Below are positions 24,573 through 37,150 of a DNA stretch of 64,000 bases, in pieces (the stretch's first letter is position 1; each line of letters opens with the position of its first letter). Made by a program: the position numbers and the translations under genes. The notes beneath the pieces were generated by a model. The model was not told the origin of the DNA. It did no database searches and was given only the letters and a program-made list of their open reading frames with translations. Location: assembly GCF_010389155.1 (NCBI RefSeq), contig NC_057765.1, positions 44,163,559 to 44,227,558 of the forward strand, read 5' to 3'. The DNA is from Erigeron canadensis (lineage: Eukaryota > Streptophyta > Magnoliopsida > Asterales > Asteraceae).

Positions 24573-24610
24573 CTAGGGTTTTTGACCGGCACGATATGCG
24601 GCAGTTTTAA
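24573..24610 (-). mobile_element. Helitron 3' terminus (minus strand)
   Basis: CTAG at 24573-24576 followed by GACCGGCACGATATGCGGC reads, on the minus strand, as a GC-rich hairpin followed by AAAAACCCTAG. The body would extend to the right and is interrupted by the LTR-like unit at 24714. Confidence 0.5.
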
Positions 24611-24713
24611 AATTGTTGTATTTACTCACACAAAATACAATATAAATTTATTGATTCAAATCTTGAGGGGCTAAGGTTTACTTCTACCAATTGTCGTGTC
24701 GTCTAACGGATTA

Positions 24714-26953
24714 TGTCACACCCCGACTAAGGCGGAAAACTCGAGATGCGACGCATAGTACACACGTCATGAATATTAAAATTAACACACATTTCATAGA
24801 ATTCGAACAGAAATATCCAACATAAAATCAAGATTTAAATAAAAACATAGATAAAACTCCCACGCAGGGGATTAACACTTAGGCATAATGCCATAATCTA
24901 AACATATAGCAAACATAACAGAACATAAGATATGCAGCTCCAAAACCTGAGTCTCCTCTGCTACAGGTCACCATGCTATGCTCCTTAGCCACCTCTAATG
25001 CGGTTCACATGTTCACCTGAAAGGATACTCAAAAGCGTCAACACAATGGTTGATAAGTTCGTAGGTTTTGTAAACAAGTATCAAGTATGGTGCCATGTCG
25101 AAATATCATCAAGATCCACACAACAATATGGCTATCAACTTACTTACGATAGCAAGAATCAAGTATCTCTATGCCACCAGCACTTACGGTATACCAGGCC
25201 TAAGGTGCTAGTATCAAGTATCAAGTATCTGGTGCCTCTAACTCCACCATAAGTATCAAGTATCTGGTGCCTTCAACTCCACTATAAGTATCAAGTATCA
25301 AGCATCTCAAACTCCAACATAAGTATCAAGTATCAAGTATCACAATGCACATCATACAATACAGTCAATTAGCCATAAATGATGATAAACACAAAGGCAT
25401 GAGTATCCTTCCACCCCAAAACATATTAAAAGAGGGGCTACGAACTCATCTGACTGCAAGCAACAAGATCAAGCTATACAAGATATCAAAAAGCAAGTAA
25501 CCGGTACGCAATCAATCTGTTACAAGTTATCACAATTAAGTATTCATTCAATATAGGTAAACGTGCTCAAAATTGTCGCCAAGTGTTGACCAAATTGTCC
25601 AAAAGCGTACTAGTTTGACTTTGACCAGCTTTTATGAGTTTGACCAAAGTTGACCAAATTAAGAGTTTGACTAAGTTGACCAAATCGACTAAAGTTGACT
25701 AAATCGACCAAAGTTGACCAAAGTTGACTAAACCGACCAAAGTTGACCAAAGTTGACTAAACCGACCAAAGCTGACTAAAGTTGACTAAATCGGGGTAGT
25801 AATCGAAGTCCGAGGTCTCGATTGAAATTCGAGGTCTTAAATTGATCTTGAGGTCTTAAATTGAACTTGGGGTCTTATTTCACTAAAAGACAAAACTGAA
25901 ATTAAGAGGCTAGATTTAAGAGGCTAAATTTGAGAGGCTAGTAAATCTGGGATCTTATTTTGAAAATACGAGGTCACAAATGAAATACGAGGTTGTATTT
26001 GAAAATACGAGGTCACAAATGAAAATACGAGGTCACATTTGAAATACGAGGTCGCAAATGGAAATACGAAGTCACATTTGAAATACGAGGTCGCAAATCG
26101 GCGGGGTCGTAAACTGGGCTGTTCTTCCCCAAAATTCATTCTAGAAAAACCTAATTGTTTATTTCGATCTGAAAGGTGTTTTTAACATCAGATTGTACTT
26201 TTAGACTCCCTAATATGATGGGAAAACAATCCTAAAGTCGGAAACTCGAAAAACGGACTTAAACTCGAAAACCCATTTGATCAAAGTTTATAAAAAGTAT
26301 ACAAAAATTATTATATCTCAAGATTTTGTTAACGAAATCACATGAAACTTTGACAAAAGTTGTAATATATGTTTCTAAACGTTTTGGACGTAAAAAGTTC
26401 GATACTTGGCGTGTGTGGTGCGTGTATTATAAGAAAAACAGAAAATACCAAAAAGAAGAGCATTAAGTGGGTTTTGATTTTATACCTTGAATATGTAAAA
26501 TATGAGTTTGTAAAGATGTTTAGGACACAAAAACATTGTTGTTAAAGCTAAATTTAAACAAAATAAGGTTTGACTTTTATAAAACTTGATGTAAAATGGG
26601 GTAGTAATGGTGAGGTAGTAAAGTGGGTTTGTAAAGTGGGTTGTGTGTGTTTTTGTTGGAGGCTAAGTTGATGGAATGAGAGTTTGTAAAAGAATATGAG
26701 TATTTATATGTAGGGTAAAATAGAGATGCTTCCTTGCTAACACAAAAATACGATGTCGGATTCGTAAATGCAATGCCAGACATAAATACGAGGCTACACC
26801 AGAAATACGAGGCCAAGACATGATACGATGCCGAATTTAAAATACGAGGTCGATACACAATTACGGGGTCGTTACACGAATACGAGGTCGTATTTTCAAG
26901 TTTAAAATTTTAATTTGACTAAAATCTTTCGTAGTCGACTCACAGGTGTTACA
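24714..26953. mobile_element. LTR-like unit (solo LTR candidate), 2,240 bp
   Basis: Begins TGTCACACC and ends GGTGTTACA, i.e. TG...CA with extended inverted ends. It is flanked by GATTA (24709-24713) and GATTC (26954-26958), a 5-bp duplication with one mismatch, as for LTR retrotransposons. No second copy, primer-binding site or gag/pol frame is in the window, which suggests a solo LTR. It contains internal tandem arrays: AAGTATCAAGTATC-type (25200-25345), GTTGACCAAA-type (25613-25795) and AATACGAGGTC-type (25796-26110 and again 26750-26890). Open frames inside merely follow these repeats and are not credible genes. Confidence 0.6.
25613..26110. repeat. Two adjoining short tandem arrays inside the LTR-like unit
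   Basis: 25613-25795 is built of ~12-bp GTTGACCAAA/GTTGACTAAA units. 25796-26110 is built of ~17-20-bp units around ACGAGGTC / CGAGGTCTTAAATTG. The second motif reappears at 26750-26890 near the right end of the unit. Confidence 0.8.
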
Positions 26954-26958
26954 GATTC

Positions 26959-28219
26959 ATAGGAGGTTTTCATCCCTACGTGATTCCTTGAAAATTTGAA
27001 TGATATCCTGCCCAAAGGATGTAGGGGCCAATAAGTGGGACAAACATGCTCTGACCATTCGAACGTTAAAATTTTTTTAACATATATATATTTATGAAGT
27101 TTACTTTACAAAATAAAAGTTTCATAAAAATATAAATAAGGTTCGCCTATTAAGAGAAAGAAAATGGAGAAAAACACTTGACCAATGGATACCGAATAGT
27201 ATGAATACAATTAAGAAGTGCTTGTAGTTGTTATCAATAAAAAAAAATTGATTATATAGGCAACAATTAATGATTATAAATTGGAAATGATATTAATATG
27301 TGATCTTAAGTATAATGCATAGTATTATTTCCATATTGATAGAATTTAAATATATATAAATGAACATAAAATTATTTTAGATCTGATGAATCAATAAAAT
27401 AGGGATATTTTGAAATTATAATATTATAATATTAATAAAGTAATTCGATGAAGTTAGATTTTTTTTTTTAATTTTCTTTATATATAATAAAAGAAAATAA
27501 AATATTCTTAAAGAAAATATGGAGTTGCCACATAATATAAATCTTACGTGACAAATTTTTAGCATAGCTTTGACTTTGAAGAGTGTTTCAGAAAGCTCGG
27601 TTAACTACTGTTTTAATAGATATATAGATAGATATAGATAGATAGATACAACTATTTAAGAACTTTATTGTATTTTACATTTTTTTTTCATTTGGTATTT
27701 TTGTTAGTAAACATATTTAACATGAAGTGTTTTTGATACCATCTTTAAACAAGAAAACAAATACCCGCGGGCCGCGGCAACGCTGCGGAAATCGAACCAC
27801 CTAGTTTAAATATTATACCCATGGCCTCTAGTTCGCAACTGTATATTGGAAAACTAACCCTTTTACCATGGTGATAAATGCACTGCATAATACTAGCTAG
27901 GCCCCCCATGAAAGTTTAGACCTGCAACTAACCCCATGAAATATTTTCCTCTGCAACTTTATCTTCTTTGAAAACAGTATTGAAAACCATGACGGGCTTT
28001 TAAATCAGAATGAAAATGGATGTTACCGATGTCGCCACATGAATTATAAATAAAGTCTGTTGTATTTTATGATTTTATCACTAAAACGTTTGCTGTATAA
28101 TCAAGAAATATTTACTGTTTAATCAAAAAATTTAATTAAACTATACTCGAAGAAACTTTGTAGTGAAAAGAGATGGAGTTAAAATTGAAAATTTTTGTTG
28201 TATATGTAGGAATGGAAAA
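26959..28219. other. AT-rich spacer with a Helitron 3' terminus
   Basis: CCGCGGCAACGCTGCGG-like hairpin sequence at 27771-27789, followed by CTAG at 27801-27804 and T, fits a plus-strand Helitron 3' end. Its 5' end is not identified. No gene is seen. Confidence 0.5.
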
Positions 28220-28413
28220 CAGAGGCGGTACCAGGAAAAAATTTCAAAGGGGGCAAACTTAGAAAACTTATGAAAAATAAATCTAAAAGGGGACAAAATG
28301 TTAAAAAACTATAGAAAATTTTTGAAATTTTATAAAAAATTTAAAAATACATGACAAAATTTAAATTTGAAGGGGGGCATTGGACCCCCTTGACCCCTTT
28401 AGTACCGTCCATG
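28220..28413. mobile_element. Small TIR element with 9-bp target duplication, 194 bp
   Basis: The ends CAGAGGCGGTAC and GTACCGTCCATG are imperfect inverses. AATGGAAAA occurs on both sides (28211-28219 and 28414-28422). Nine-base duplications fit Mutator-like elements. The interior is A-rich with GGGGGCA blocks near both ends. Confidence 0.75.
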
Positions 28414-29038
28414 AATGGAAAACTTCTTAAAGCTATCAGGTGTTTTGTTAAGGGAATTTGACGATACTAAAAATTGGAGGCTAATATTTATTGGCAACCA
28501 AATGTAATGCTTTTCATATGTAGTCATAGTCACGAGTTATTATTTTTATAAATACTTAATAAGTTTGTTACATGATTTGATATGAAAATTACTAAAAGAT
28601 ACACATTTTTAAATTGTATGATAAATCCTTCTAAAAGTTATCTTATAAATCATTCTAAAATTTTATAATAATGATATGTATAATCTACTAATTTTTTTTC
28701 GTAAATTCATTTATAGATTTTTTTGAATATCATCATCTTGTGATAAAAAAATTTAGATAATAATATACTAATACTAATCAAATGTAGCGTGCCCAGCTTC
28801 AGGATTTTTTGGAATCAAACTTTTTTTTCTTCTACAAGTTAAATAAAATGATATATTTGTGACATCATTTTTATTATCAAAACCTTTTACCTGATATGTT
28901 GATACGTTTTTATATAAACTTTTGTAGATGTATTTATTAAATTTTCGATCGATCTTAGGGCAAGGGTGTAGTCGGTTATTTCTCTCGTCAAAAAGTATCG
29001 GTTAGCATCGGCTCTTTAGCAACCCTACTAGGCTTAAA

Positions 29039-29061
29039 GCCCACATGAAACGCGGGGCTAG
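29039..29061 (+). mobile_element. Possible Helitron 3' terminus next to the 41-bp array
   Basis: GCCCACATGAAACGCGGGGC is followed directly by CTAG (29058-29061) and T. Related text (TTTTCACACGGGGCAACTTAA) appears just after the array at 29635-29655, so the array is framed by similar sequence on both sides. Confidence 0.45.
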
Positions 29062-29092
29062 TTAAGATATATTACACAATTATTTTTGACGT

Positions 29093-29624
29093 GACTTAAG
29101 CGTTAAGTCTCCTCTTTAAGAGAAGAAGATATAGACCTAAGCGTTAAGTCTCCTCTTTAAAAGAAGAGGATATAGACGTAAGCGTTAAGTCTCCTCTTTA
29201 AGAGAAGAGGATATAGACGTAAGGGTTAAGTCTCCTATTTAATAGAAGAGGATATAGACGTAAGCGTTAATTCTCCTCTTTGAGAGAAGAAGATATAGAC
29301 GTAATTTTAAAGTCTCCTCTTTAAGAGAAGAAGATATAGACGTAATTTTAAAGTCTCCTCTTTAAGAGAAGAGGATATAGACGTAAGCGTTAAGTCTTTT
29401 CTCCAAGAGAAGAAGATATAGACCTAAGTGTTAAGTCTCCTCTTCAAGAGAAGAGGATATAGACCTAAGCATTAACTCTCCTCTTAAAATAAGAGGATAT
29501 AGACCTAAGCTTTAAGTCTCTTCTTTAAGATAAGAGGATATAAACCTTAGCGTTAAGTCTCATCTTTAAGAGGAGAGAATACAGACCTAAGCGTTAAGTC
29601 TCTTCTTTAATAGAAGATGATACA
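29093..29624. repeat. Tandem array, 13 copies of a 41-bp unit
   Basis: Thirteen consecutive units (twelve of 41 bases, one of 40) share the plan GACCTAAGCGTTAAGTC, then TCCTCTT-loop-AAGAGGA, then TATA. A partial fourteenth unit follows at 29625. Each unit holds a 7-bp inverted repeat and could fold into a small hairpin. Units differ at several positions. Neighbouring units 6 and 7 share a GTAATTTTAAAGTC variant, indicating local duplication. A single unit occurs at 36410-36450. Confidence 0.95.
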
Positions 29625-32498
29625 GACCTAAGTGTTTTCACACGGGGCAACTTAAAAAATATTACACAAATGTTAAATAAATAAAACACATGTTTCATTA
29701 AATAGTAAAATAGTAAATATTAAGTTTAACCAATTGTAGAAAATGAAATGTTAACAAATATGATCCTTGGTTAACAAATATAAGTGTTGCTAAACAGATA
29801 TTTAGTTTATTGATTTATTTTAAAATTTCTATGACAACTTTTAAAAGTATAAGAGTTAAATTTGAAGATTTCTTGCCCTAAAACGTGTAGGGGTTAATTT
29901 TATACGATCCTCTTTTTAATATTAACTTTATGATCAATCTTAAAAGTGAAACACGAGGTTATTTAAAATACATTATAAAATTTATTTTTAGAAAAAATTA
30001 ATCTAATTTAATGTTATATATATTTCTTTTTTCCAATTTTGGAATTATAGTCATTTTGATGAAAAAATAAAAAATACATGTAATTAAAAAAACAGTCATA
30101 TAGTACATGCCATATAGCTTTAAGTAATATATAGATATGATACATCAACTTTAACAATTTATAAAAAGTTACAGTCATATAATAAATTACACAAATAAAG
30201 TAGTAGAAGAATATCACCACAAATATAGTAGAAGAAATCAATACACGACAATGTCTGGACTAACCCTGTATCGGAAAAAAAATTAGGTAAGTCCTTATGG
30301 CTCATGATTTAGAAATGAATAGTAAACTATATACATAATATGATTCTTTGCATAAAGAACAAATGATAATAGCAAAACCATTACCTGCAAAATAACTTGA
30401 AGACTACATGTACAACACTAAATATTTACACCCCGGTAAAAAAGTGTTTGACTCAAACCCCGGTAATCAACTCACCCATTAAGCTACCAACAATATTTAC
30501 AAAGAAAATAAAGGTTATTGGAAACCAACACAACTGAAGGGGTGGGCTTCGATTACTCGGCAATACATCACAATGGAAAACGAAAAAACGATGCACGTAT
30601 CAAAGAAAGAATATATATTTTAACTATATGACGTGCTCTTGTTTTTAAGTTAAGGCCAGCATCAGGGCAAGGTATTTCTGAGCCACCTTTAGTAAAAATG
30701 CTAAGTACAAATGTCGTACCAAAGAAAATAAAAAGTGACACAAATTGTTTGCAATCAAACCTCGATTTTGCCATTTTCTATAAGCAAGAGTGGCACATAT
30801 CAGGTATATGTACTTATAACATGAGTTTGATGAACTTGTTAAGCCAAACATAAATATCGCTCACTTTGACTGATGATCTAACACACCCATCTTCATACAT
30901 CTATACATGCGTTAGTGAATAACCAAATGTGAAAAAAATTACTTTTATAATGTTTTGATTAGGATCTAGAGAACTGTTGACTGCATGAATGATCAAACCT
31001 CCATATTGCACATCCAGATGAATGAAAAAAATTTAAAATGGTGAAGATTACCATATTCTTGCACATACATTCAAAAACTAAATTCTTGTATGGTGTAAAA
31101 AGCAAAAAAAGATAACCTAAATCCAAACCCAAAGCCACCTAACCAAGTGCTATTGCAATATTTGCTAAAGCAGATACTTACCCATAAAAAGATAAACCTT
31201 GTTAATGCCTTGTGGTTGATCATAAAGGAACAACCCAAAGATTAATATGGTGCAACCTGCCCTACATAAGAATAAGCTAGGCAGAGAGTGAGGTTGCTTT
31301 AGTTTAGTGTATGCAGTAGGCTTTATTTCAAGCTCAACAATGTATCTCATCTTTATTTCGTTCAAGCTTGCAGCAGACTGTCGATATGGCATATCTTAAT
31401 AGTAAGAGAGACATGAAAGTTAACCGCAGATCACAACTAATCAAAGTATTAGAGCAGTTTACATTTCTTTATCACCCATGTTTGTTGGAAGAACCCACAT
31501 TACTCTTTTTTATATAAATATATATAAATATATACTCATTAAACTAACTACATAATACCAAATTCGACTTGTGTTAGTAAGAGATTTGTGCATTTCACGC
31601 GGGCTTTTATACAAAATGACTACTATTAACTTTTTCAAGAAATGCTTTTTTTCCCCAAAATATTACTACATGTCCTATTTTTTTTAACAAATACACCAAA
31701 AAAATACAGTTCATAACTAACTCATTCGTCATTCCTTGTGTATTATCAAACCTCGTCATGCTTTGTGTATTATCAAACTAAACCCAAAACAAAGCACCAT
31801 CCATTATAGTGAAAAACCAAAAGCATACCTTCAAACCAAGACACATACAGTTGTAGTCCTCAATCTAACTTGGTCCAAACCAAGTTGGTCTTCAATCCAG
31901 CAGCTTTGCTTTACTTGGTCTAAACCTCAAGTAATCATAAAAAAGATTATGACAACCAAAAAGTAAACAGGGTAGTCTTGACAACCCAGCCTATCTTGAA
32001 CCATATACAGCCCACCCATTATGGAAACCAAGTAAATTCCTCCCCAAAAACTCATACAATACATTCAATACTTTAAAAATTCAGTTGGTCAGGCCTTTCG
32101 GGACCAAAATCAAACAACAAACTTCTATATAAATTCCAAACTACAGCCTATTTTAGGTCATAAGTACATATTTGTTTCAATATGAACGGAATGACAATAA
32201 AACTCCACGAATCTTAAGATGTAAAATATAAATATAACTAATTACGCGCATGACTTTTTATCAGGTATATCAGATCTTAAGACACGTAATATTTTATTTC
32301 AATTATAATATAACTATCAAGTCTCTAACGCCTTAACCATGTCACCATCACAAGAAGAATTATGTCAATATACAAGTTCATCCTAAGTTATAAAATTCTA
32401 CATATCAAGAGAGTGTATATATACCTCCAAGGCTCGAACCATGTGACCATCAAAAGAAGAAATTTGTCACCAAGTCTATTGCCCTTAATCATTCTGAC

Positions 32499-32698
32499 CT
32501 GACCCATCACCCATTCACCAAGTCTATTCACGAACATAACAAACCATTTATCATCAGGTTCACCAAAAACAGTTAGTGCTTGAACATTAGCTCCATTAAA
32601 ATAATCCAATATAGTCCAGCCATAAACTCTACGATATCCACTTTCTGCAAAACCTTTATTCCATACACGAACCTGTCTTTGACTTTCTAATGTCAAAC
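32499..32698 (-). other. Candidate exon of an unidentified protein
   Basis: A 200-base open stretch bounded by TTGTTGCAG (acceptor) and CAG|GTCAGA (donor) on the minus strand. The translation contains RQVRVWNKGF, GWTILDYF and LTVFGEPDDKWFV, rich in Trp and Phe and unlike chance AT-rich translation. It starts in the phase left by the candidate exon at 33292-33357, giving a continuous frame across the junction. No family is recognised. Confidence 0.35.
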
Positions 32699-33291
32699 CT
32701 GCAACAATATGAAACTGCAACTGCAGTCAACATTCTTAATCCACCCCAACCCAAACCAATAATCCATCACATCATTTTCCATATAATAATAATAATTGAT
32801 AAACCCTATTTTAAAATAAAGATATGAAAGCAGTATAACACAAAATAAAAATACGAAAAAGTGACCAATAAGTTTGCAATAACTTATGACAGATGCATAT
32901 AACTTATGGCACTCCAGGCTACATCTAAAAAAAGACGGCAAATAAGAAATACAAAAAAGCGAATAACTCATGAAAAAGTGACAAAGGTGATGGTACTAAG
33001 AAATAAACCTAACATTCTTTTCTTCAAGTACAACCGCCACTGTGATGATTGTTTATAATTCAAAATTGGAAGTTAAGTGAAACAATTCTTCAGTTGCAGT
33101 CCACCTTTCTGCAGATTCAAAAAGAAAACTATTCATATAGAAAAGCTATACATAAGTTATGACAAATGCATATAACTTATCCATATAGATCTATAAGTCA
33201 TTTCTCTGTATCCATATACGAACTCACATATATCACTACATATCTATACACATATATTTCAGACAAAATAGAAACACCAAAGAAAACCTAC

Positions 33292-33357
33292 CGAATACAT
33301 CATGTCTTGATCTCATAATCCGATTTGAAAGAGCTATGGATGAACCCAAAATGGCAG
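33292..33357 (-). other. Candidate exon preceding 32499-32698
   Basis: 66 bases between CTTGCAAG and CG|GTAGGT. The open frame reads AILGSSIALSNRIMRSRHDVF and leaves one base that joins the next candidate exon in phase. Function unknown. Confidence 0.3.
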
Positions 33358-34639
33358 CTTGCAAGGAATATGAACAAAGAAAATTCATACATAGATTACA
33401 AAAAACACACACAAATTACGAAACTTTATATATAAAGACTCTAAAATATACATAGATTTCAAAACTTGGAGTTAAAAATGATGAGCATAACTGAAGTAAA
33501 TTACCCTAATATTGATTAGAAAACTTATTTTTCTAATTCAAGCTTTTAATCAAATTAAATACACAATATTAGAAGAACACTTCTGACTTTCTTTGTGTTC
33601 TCCCTCTCCTTGAACATCAATTTAAGCAATCATTTTATGAACATCTCAGTTAACAAAACAAAAACTTAATCAGTAATGCAGTCTTGTTCTAGAGCTAAAA
33701 ATAGCCTCTAAATTCACAATCTTTAATAAAAGAATCAATACCTTTTAAAATTAGGCAAAACACAGTATGAAGTGAACATGAACATTGAAGGTGTGTCTCT
33801 TTATGATATGTACATAAATGTAACGAATTCAATCCATCTCTCTCTTCAAGTGATTCCTAAATTAGGAAAAGAACAAAGCTAACTGAATTGAATGGTAGCA
33901 TAAAAGTGCATATCGGTAATAGGGCTAATCATCGGAGACGAACTCATTACGCAATTTGATCGCTGCAATTCAACAAACAACGAAAGATTAGCTTTTTTGG
34001 GCCAGTTTTGATTTTTTTAAAAATGCAAATTTTGAAATAAATAAACCTTAAATACGGGATCTTGTGATGATGATTCCATGAAAGCAGCTGTCATTGAGAT
34101 CTTTATCATCAAACCAATACTTTTTATAATATTCTTTAGAATCAAACCTTAAGAAGGAATCAATAGAAAAAAGATGCATCAAACACCTTCAAATCCAAAA
34201 CAAAACAGTCACATATATACATATACCTACACAAATATATAAATAAAGTTCATATTACAATAACCACCAAAATATATATAAAAAGTTCAAATCAAAACAG
34301 TTGTTACTCTTTTTCTTTATGATCTGTACATATTATATATATATATATATAATATAAAATTCACCTTTCTGCAGATTCAAAAACCATATTTCAATAGGAA
34401 TAAACAAAAAGCATTGCATTATCAGCTTAAAAAAACAAAGCAAGCATAATTGAGAGAAAAGGAGTACCAAAAAGCCATGAAAAGCGGTTTAGGATACGAA
34501 TTGCAACCCATGGTTGTGTAATAGCGTTGAAATCTTTAGTTTGAACTCTAACAGCCTATCCATGTCATCAAATAGCTCAGTAGGATAGTTGCAAATCTCA
34601 CCCAAAATGGGTTGATTGGGTAAACATGAACCAACTTAC

Positions 34640-34741
34640 CCAATCATAAAATAGCTCAGCAGGACCGAAGTAACTATCAATCGGCACCAACACTGACGAA
34701 CTCAGCACCTTCCACAAAATAAATTCAGTTTGAACTTGTAC
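34640..34741 (-). other. Candidate exon, 34 codons
   Basis: 102 bases between CGTTTTAG and TGG|GTAAGT, one open frame including ILWKVLSSSVLVPIDSYF. A few bases downstream a second frame contains a similar motif (NYPTELFDDMDRLLEF), but it ends in a stop near 34497. Function unknown. Confidence 0.3.
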
Positions 34742-35057
34742 CTAAAACGGTAGAGGAACACAACATATAACTAAGCTATCTAACATTGAACAGTGCCATT
34801 ATGTTGTTTTGGATAACATGGCCTCTACAAAATATGCTCGAACCTTCTATGACCCAAACCAAACTCATTTGACCCTTTATCCGAACCACCCAGCTTGCTA
34901 ACCTTAACTCTTGTCATCATTTTCATCAAAAATCCCTAATTTCAAATACCGTATATAATAAACTTAGCATATTAATTTTCATTTTTAATCAGTAATATAA
35001 CAAAAATTAAATTAAAAAAAATGTTATAATCTTACCTTAAATCATAGCAGGACCAGA

Positions 35058-35500
35058 CATCATCATAGCCAATCTAAACGCACCAGGAGTAGGAAGGCTC
35101 AGACATGCTTAATTAAGATTAACAATTCAACATGGCTGCATATAAGAAGGTTGGCATGTAACAGGCAGGTCACGTACACACCTCAAATGCCATGCCGAGG
35201 AACACATAACCTCAACTATTTTCTTTAATGTAAACACATCATCATAGCCAATCAAGAAGGGACAAACATATTCTATAAAACACATCATCATAGTCAGTCC
35301 AAATTCCAAACACACCAGTTGTACACGAAAGGCTCAGACATGTTCAAGCAAAAGTAATGATTCAACATGGCTGCATACAGAAGCTTTACATGTGACATAA
35401 AGGTCACACGGACACCTTAAATGCCATGCCAAGAAACACAAAACCTTAGCTCTATATTAATGTAAACATATCATCATAGCCGATCAAAAAAGGACAACCA
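35058..35500. repeat. Tandem duplication, ~223-bp unit, two copies
   Basis: 35058-35280 and 35281-35500 share ACATCATCATAGCCAATC, AGGCTCAGACATG, CAACATGGCTGCATA and AAATGCCATGCC in the same order. A partial third start appears at about 35467. Confidence 0.85.
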
Positions 35501-36409
35501 TCATATCAAAGGAGATAAAATATAGCTCTGTTTTTTGATATCTGAAAATCCAAAACATTTGCTTATCAACAAACAATATATATAAACATAGATGTCAATT
35601 TATATATATTATTCCAATAACACCAAATTACTACAACCCATATATAAACATAAACATACCAGATTGTGAACATTAAACATTGATGAATTTCAAATTATTG
35701 ATATGAATCTGAAAAATAAAAGCACAATAATTTAAGCAATAATAAATAATATATGCTTTAAATAAAACCTGTAACTAAAAGTGAAATAATAGAGGATGAA
35801 ACTCGTTGAGGCATTTCATCAAACACTTAATATGCACTATAAATAACAATCAAACAAATTATACATGTGCACTATTCAAATCCTAAATTCCAAAATCAGA
35901 TGTCTTTTTTTCATTATGAAAGTGGACTGCGATAAAAAAGAAAAAAAAAGAGATTTAAATCAGAAATTTCACTTAGGCATTTACACAAACAGTTTGTGAG
36001 CATCATATTAAACAGAAATCTAACCTTGATATTGAGTAAAATTGAAGTGTAATATGGATAAAATATGAAGGAAGAAAGTGAAAAGGAGATTGGAAAAAAC
36101 CTGATGGAAGTTTCTCTCTCTTCTGCAAACATATATTCACACACACACACATCCAAATTTTTTCAAATTTGAAATCCCGCCATTCAATCTTCTCTCTTTT
36201 TTAACAAATATATTTTCCCCAGACACTTTATGTCCTTCATCTGATCAAAAGGCCCATGTATTCTTTCAAATAAATACGTATAGCGTATAGAGATACAAAA
36301 AACAATTATTCACACAGTATATACACTAACAAATACACACCAATTTCATCATCAGATGATCATCAAAAAGGCTCTAACATAATTCATTGCTTGACACGTA
36401 CTTTTTTGT

Positions 36410-36450
36410 GACCTAAGCGGTCAATCTCCTCTTTAAGAGAAGGAGATAGG
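36410..36450 (+). repeat. Single stray copy of the 41-bp hairpin unit
   Basis: GACCTAAGCGGTCAATCTCC followed by TCTTTAAGAGAAGGAGATAGGA matches the unit of the 29.1-29.6 kb array. It is alone here, about 6.8 kb from the array. Confidence 0.85.
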
Positions 36451-36844
36451 ACATGTATCGACTAGTTTTAGCAAGTTTAATCAGCTAGTTTTAGCTATAT
36501 ATATCGACATGTTTTGGCCGATCCTTGTGAATGTTGGGAGCGTGCCTTTGTGATCGTTTTTTTTTTGTTCTTGTGCCAAAACTTCATCTTCACCGGAAAC
36601 CTAACCGGAAAAATTTGGGGGGTTTTCGATTTAAGGCTAGATCTATGTTTTTCTTGGCTTTTATTGCCGGAATACATGTCGTTGCTCCTAACGTTATATT
36701 GCACCCTTTCCGATGAGATCGGAAACCCCTCTTTTGGGGGTTTCCGATGGTTGTCAGCCGGAAACGTTCACTTTTTTAACGGCCAAAACTTTGTTTGGCT
36801 TGTGCAAGGGTGTAGTTGGCTATTTGACTACTTGTTGCTTCAAT

Positions 36845-37150
36845 TTTCCGGCGACCCCTTTTTTGGGGTTTCCACTTTAATCGATTTGGGTACCTATTGC
36901 TTTGTTGGTTTAGTTTTCCGCGCGAGCCCTTTTGGGTTTCCGGTGAACTGAAGGTGTTGCTGCATGTTGCTTCGCTTTTTCGGAGAGCCCTTTCTTGGGT
37001 TTTCCGGTTACGTGCTGCTGTTGCTTACGGAGGCTGTGGTTTTCTGGCGAGCCCAATCTTGGGTTTATGGTTAACTGTTGCTGCTGCTTACGGCGACTGT
37101 AGTTTTCCGGCGAGCCATTTATTGGGTTTATGGTTAACTGCTGTTGCTTA
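36845..37150 (+). repeat. Imperfect minisatellite, ~60-65-bp unit, about five copies
   Basis: Each unit opens TTTTCCGGCGAGCCC, runs through TTGGGTTT and GGTTAACTG, and closes with TGCTGCTTACGG. The upstream part (36590-36845) contains looser CCGG-type repeats. A long open frame crossing this region lacks an ATG and follows the repeats, so I do not call a gene. Confidence 0.75.

Larger units (their letters stand above)
29640..36409. other. Region between the 41-bp array and its stray unit; possible unrecognised minus-strand gene
   Basis: AT-rich DNA without a long frame. On the minus strand it holds several short, open, splice-bounded stretches (34640-34741, 33292-33357, 32499-32698, possibly 31160-31390) with convincing codon texture. 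I cannot name the protein. Other nearby stretches look coding but carry stops, so the locus may be a pseudogene. A GGCGGGA motif (E2F-like) lies near 36177 upstream of a candidate first ATG at 36133. A tandem duplication occupies 35058-35500. Confidence 0.35.

Noticed and set aside
25924..26139. Repetitive 71-codon minus-strand frame
   Set aside because: Translation of the tandem array; no independent evidence for a protein.
26577..26858. 93-codon minus-strand frame with a repeated tyrosine/serine pattern
   Set aside because: It lies inside the LTR-like unit and its pattern is just the translation of the AATACGAGGTC tandem units.
36514..36951. Open frame of 145 codons on the plus strand
   Set aside because: It opens on TTG with no in-frame ATG, follows CCGG-type repeats and has no domain character; judged non-coding.
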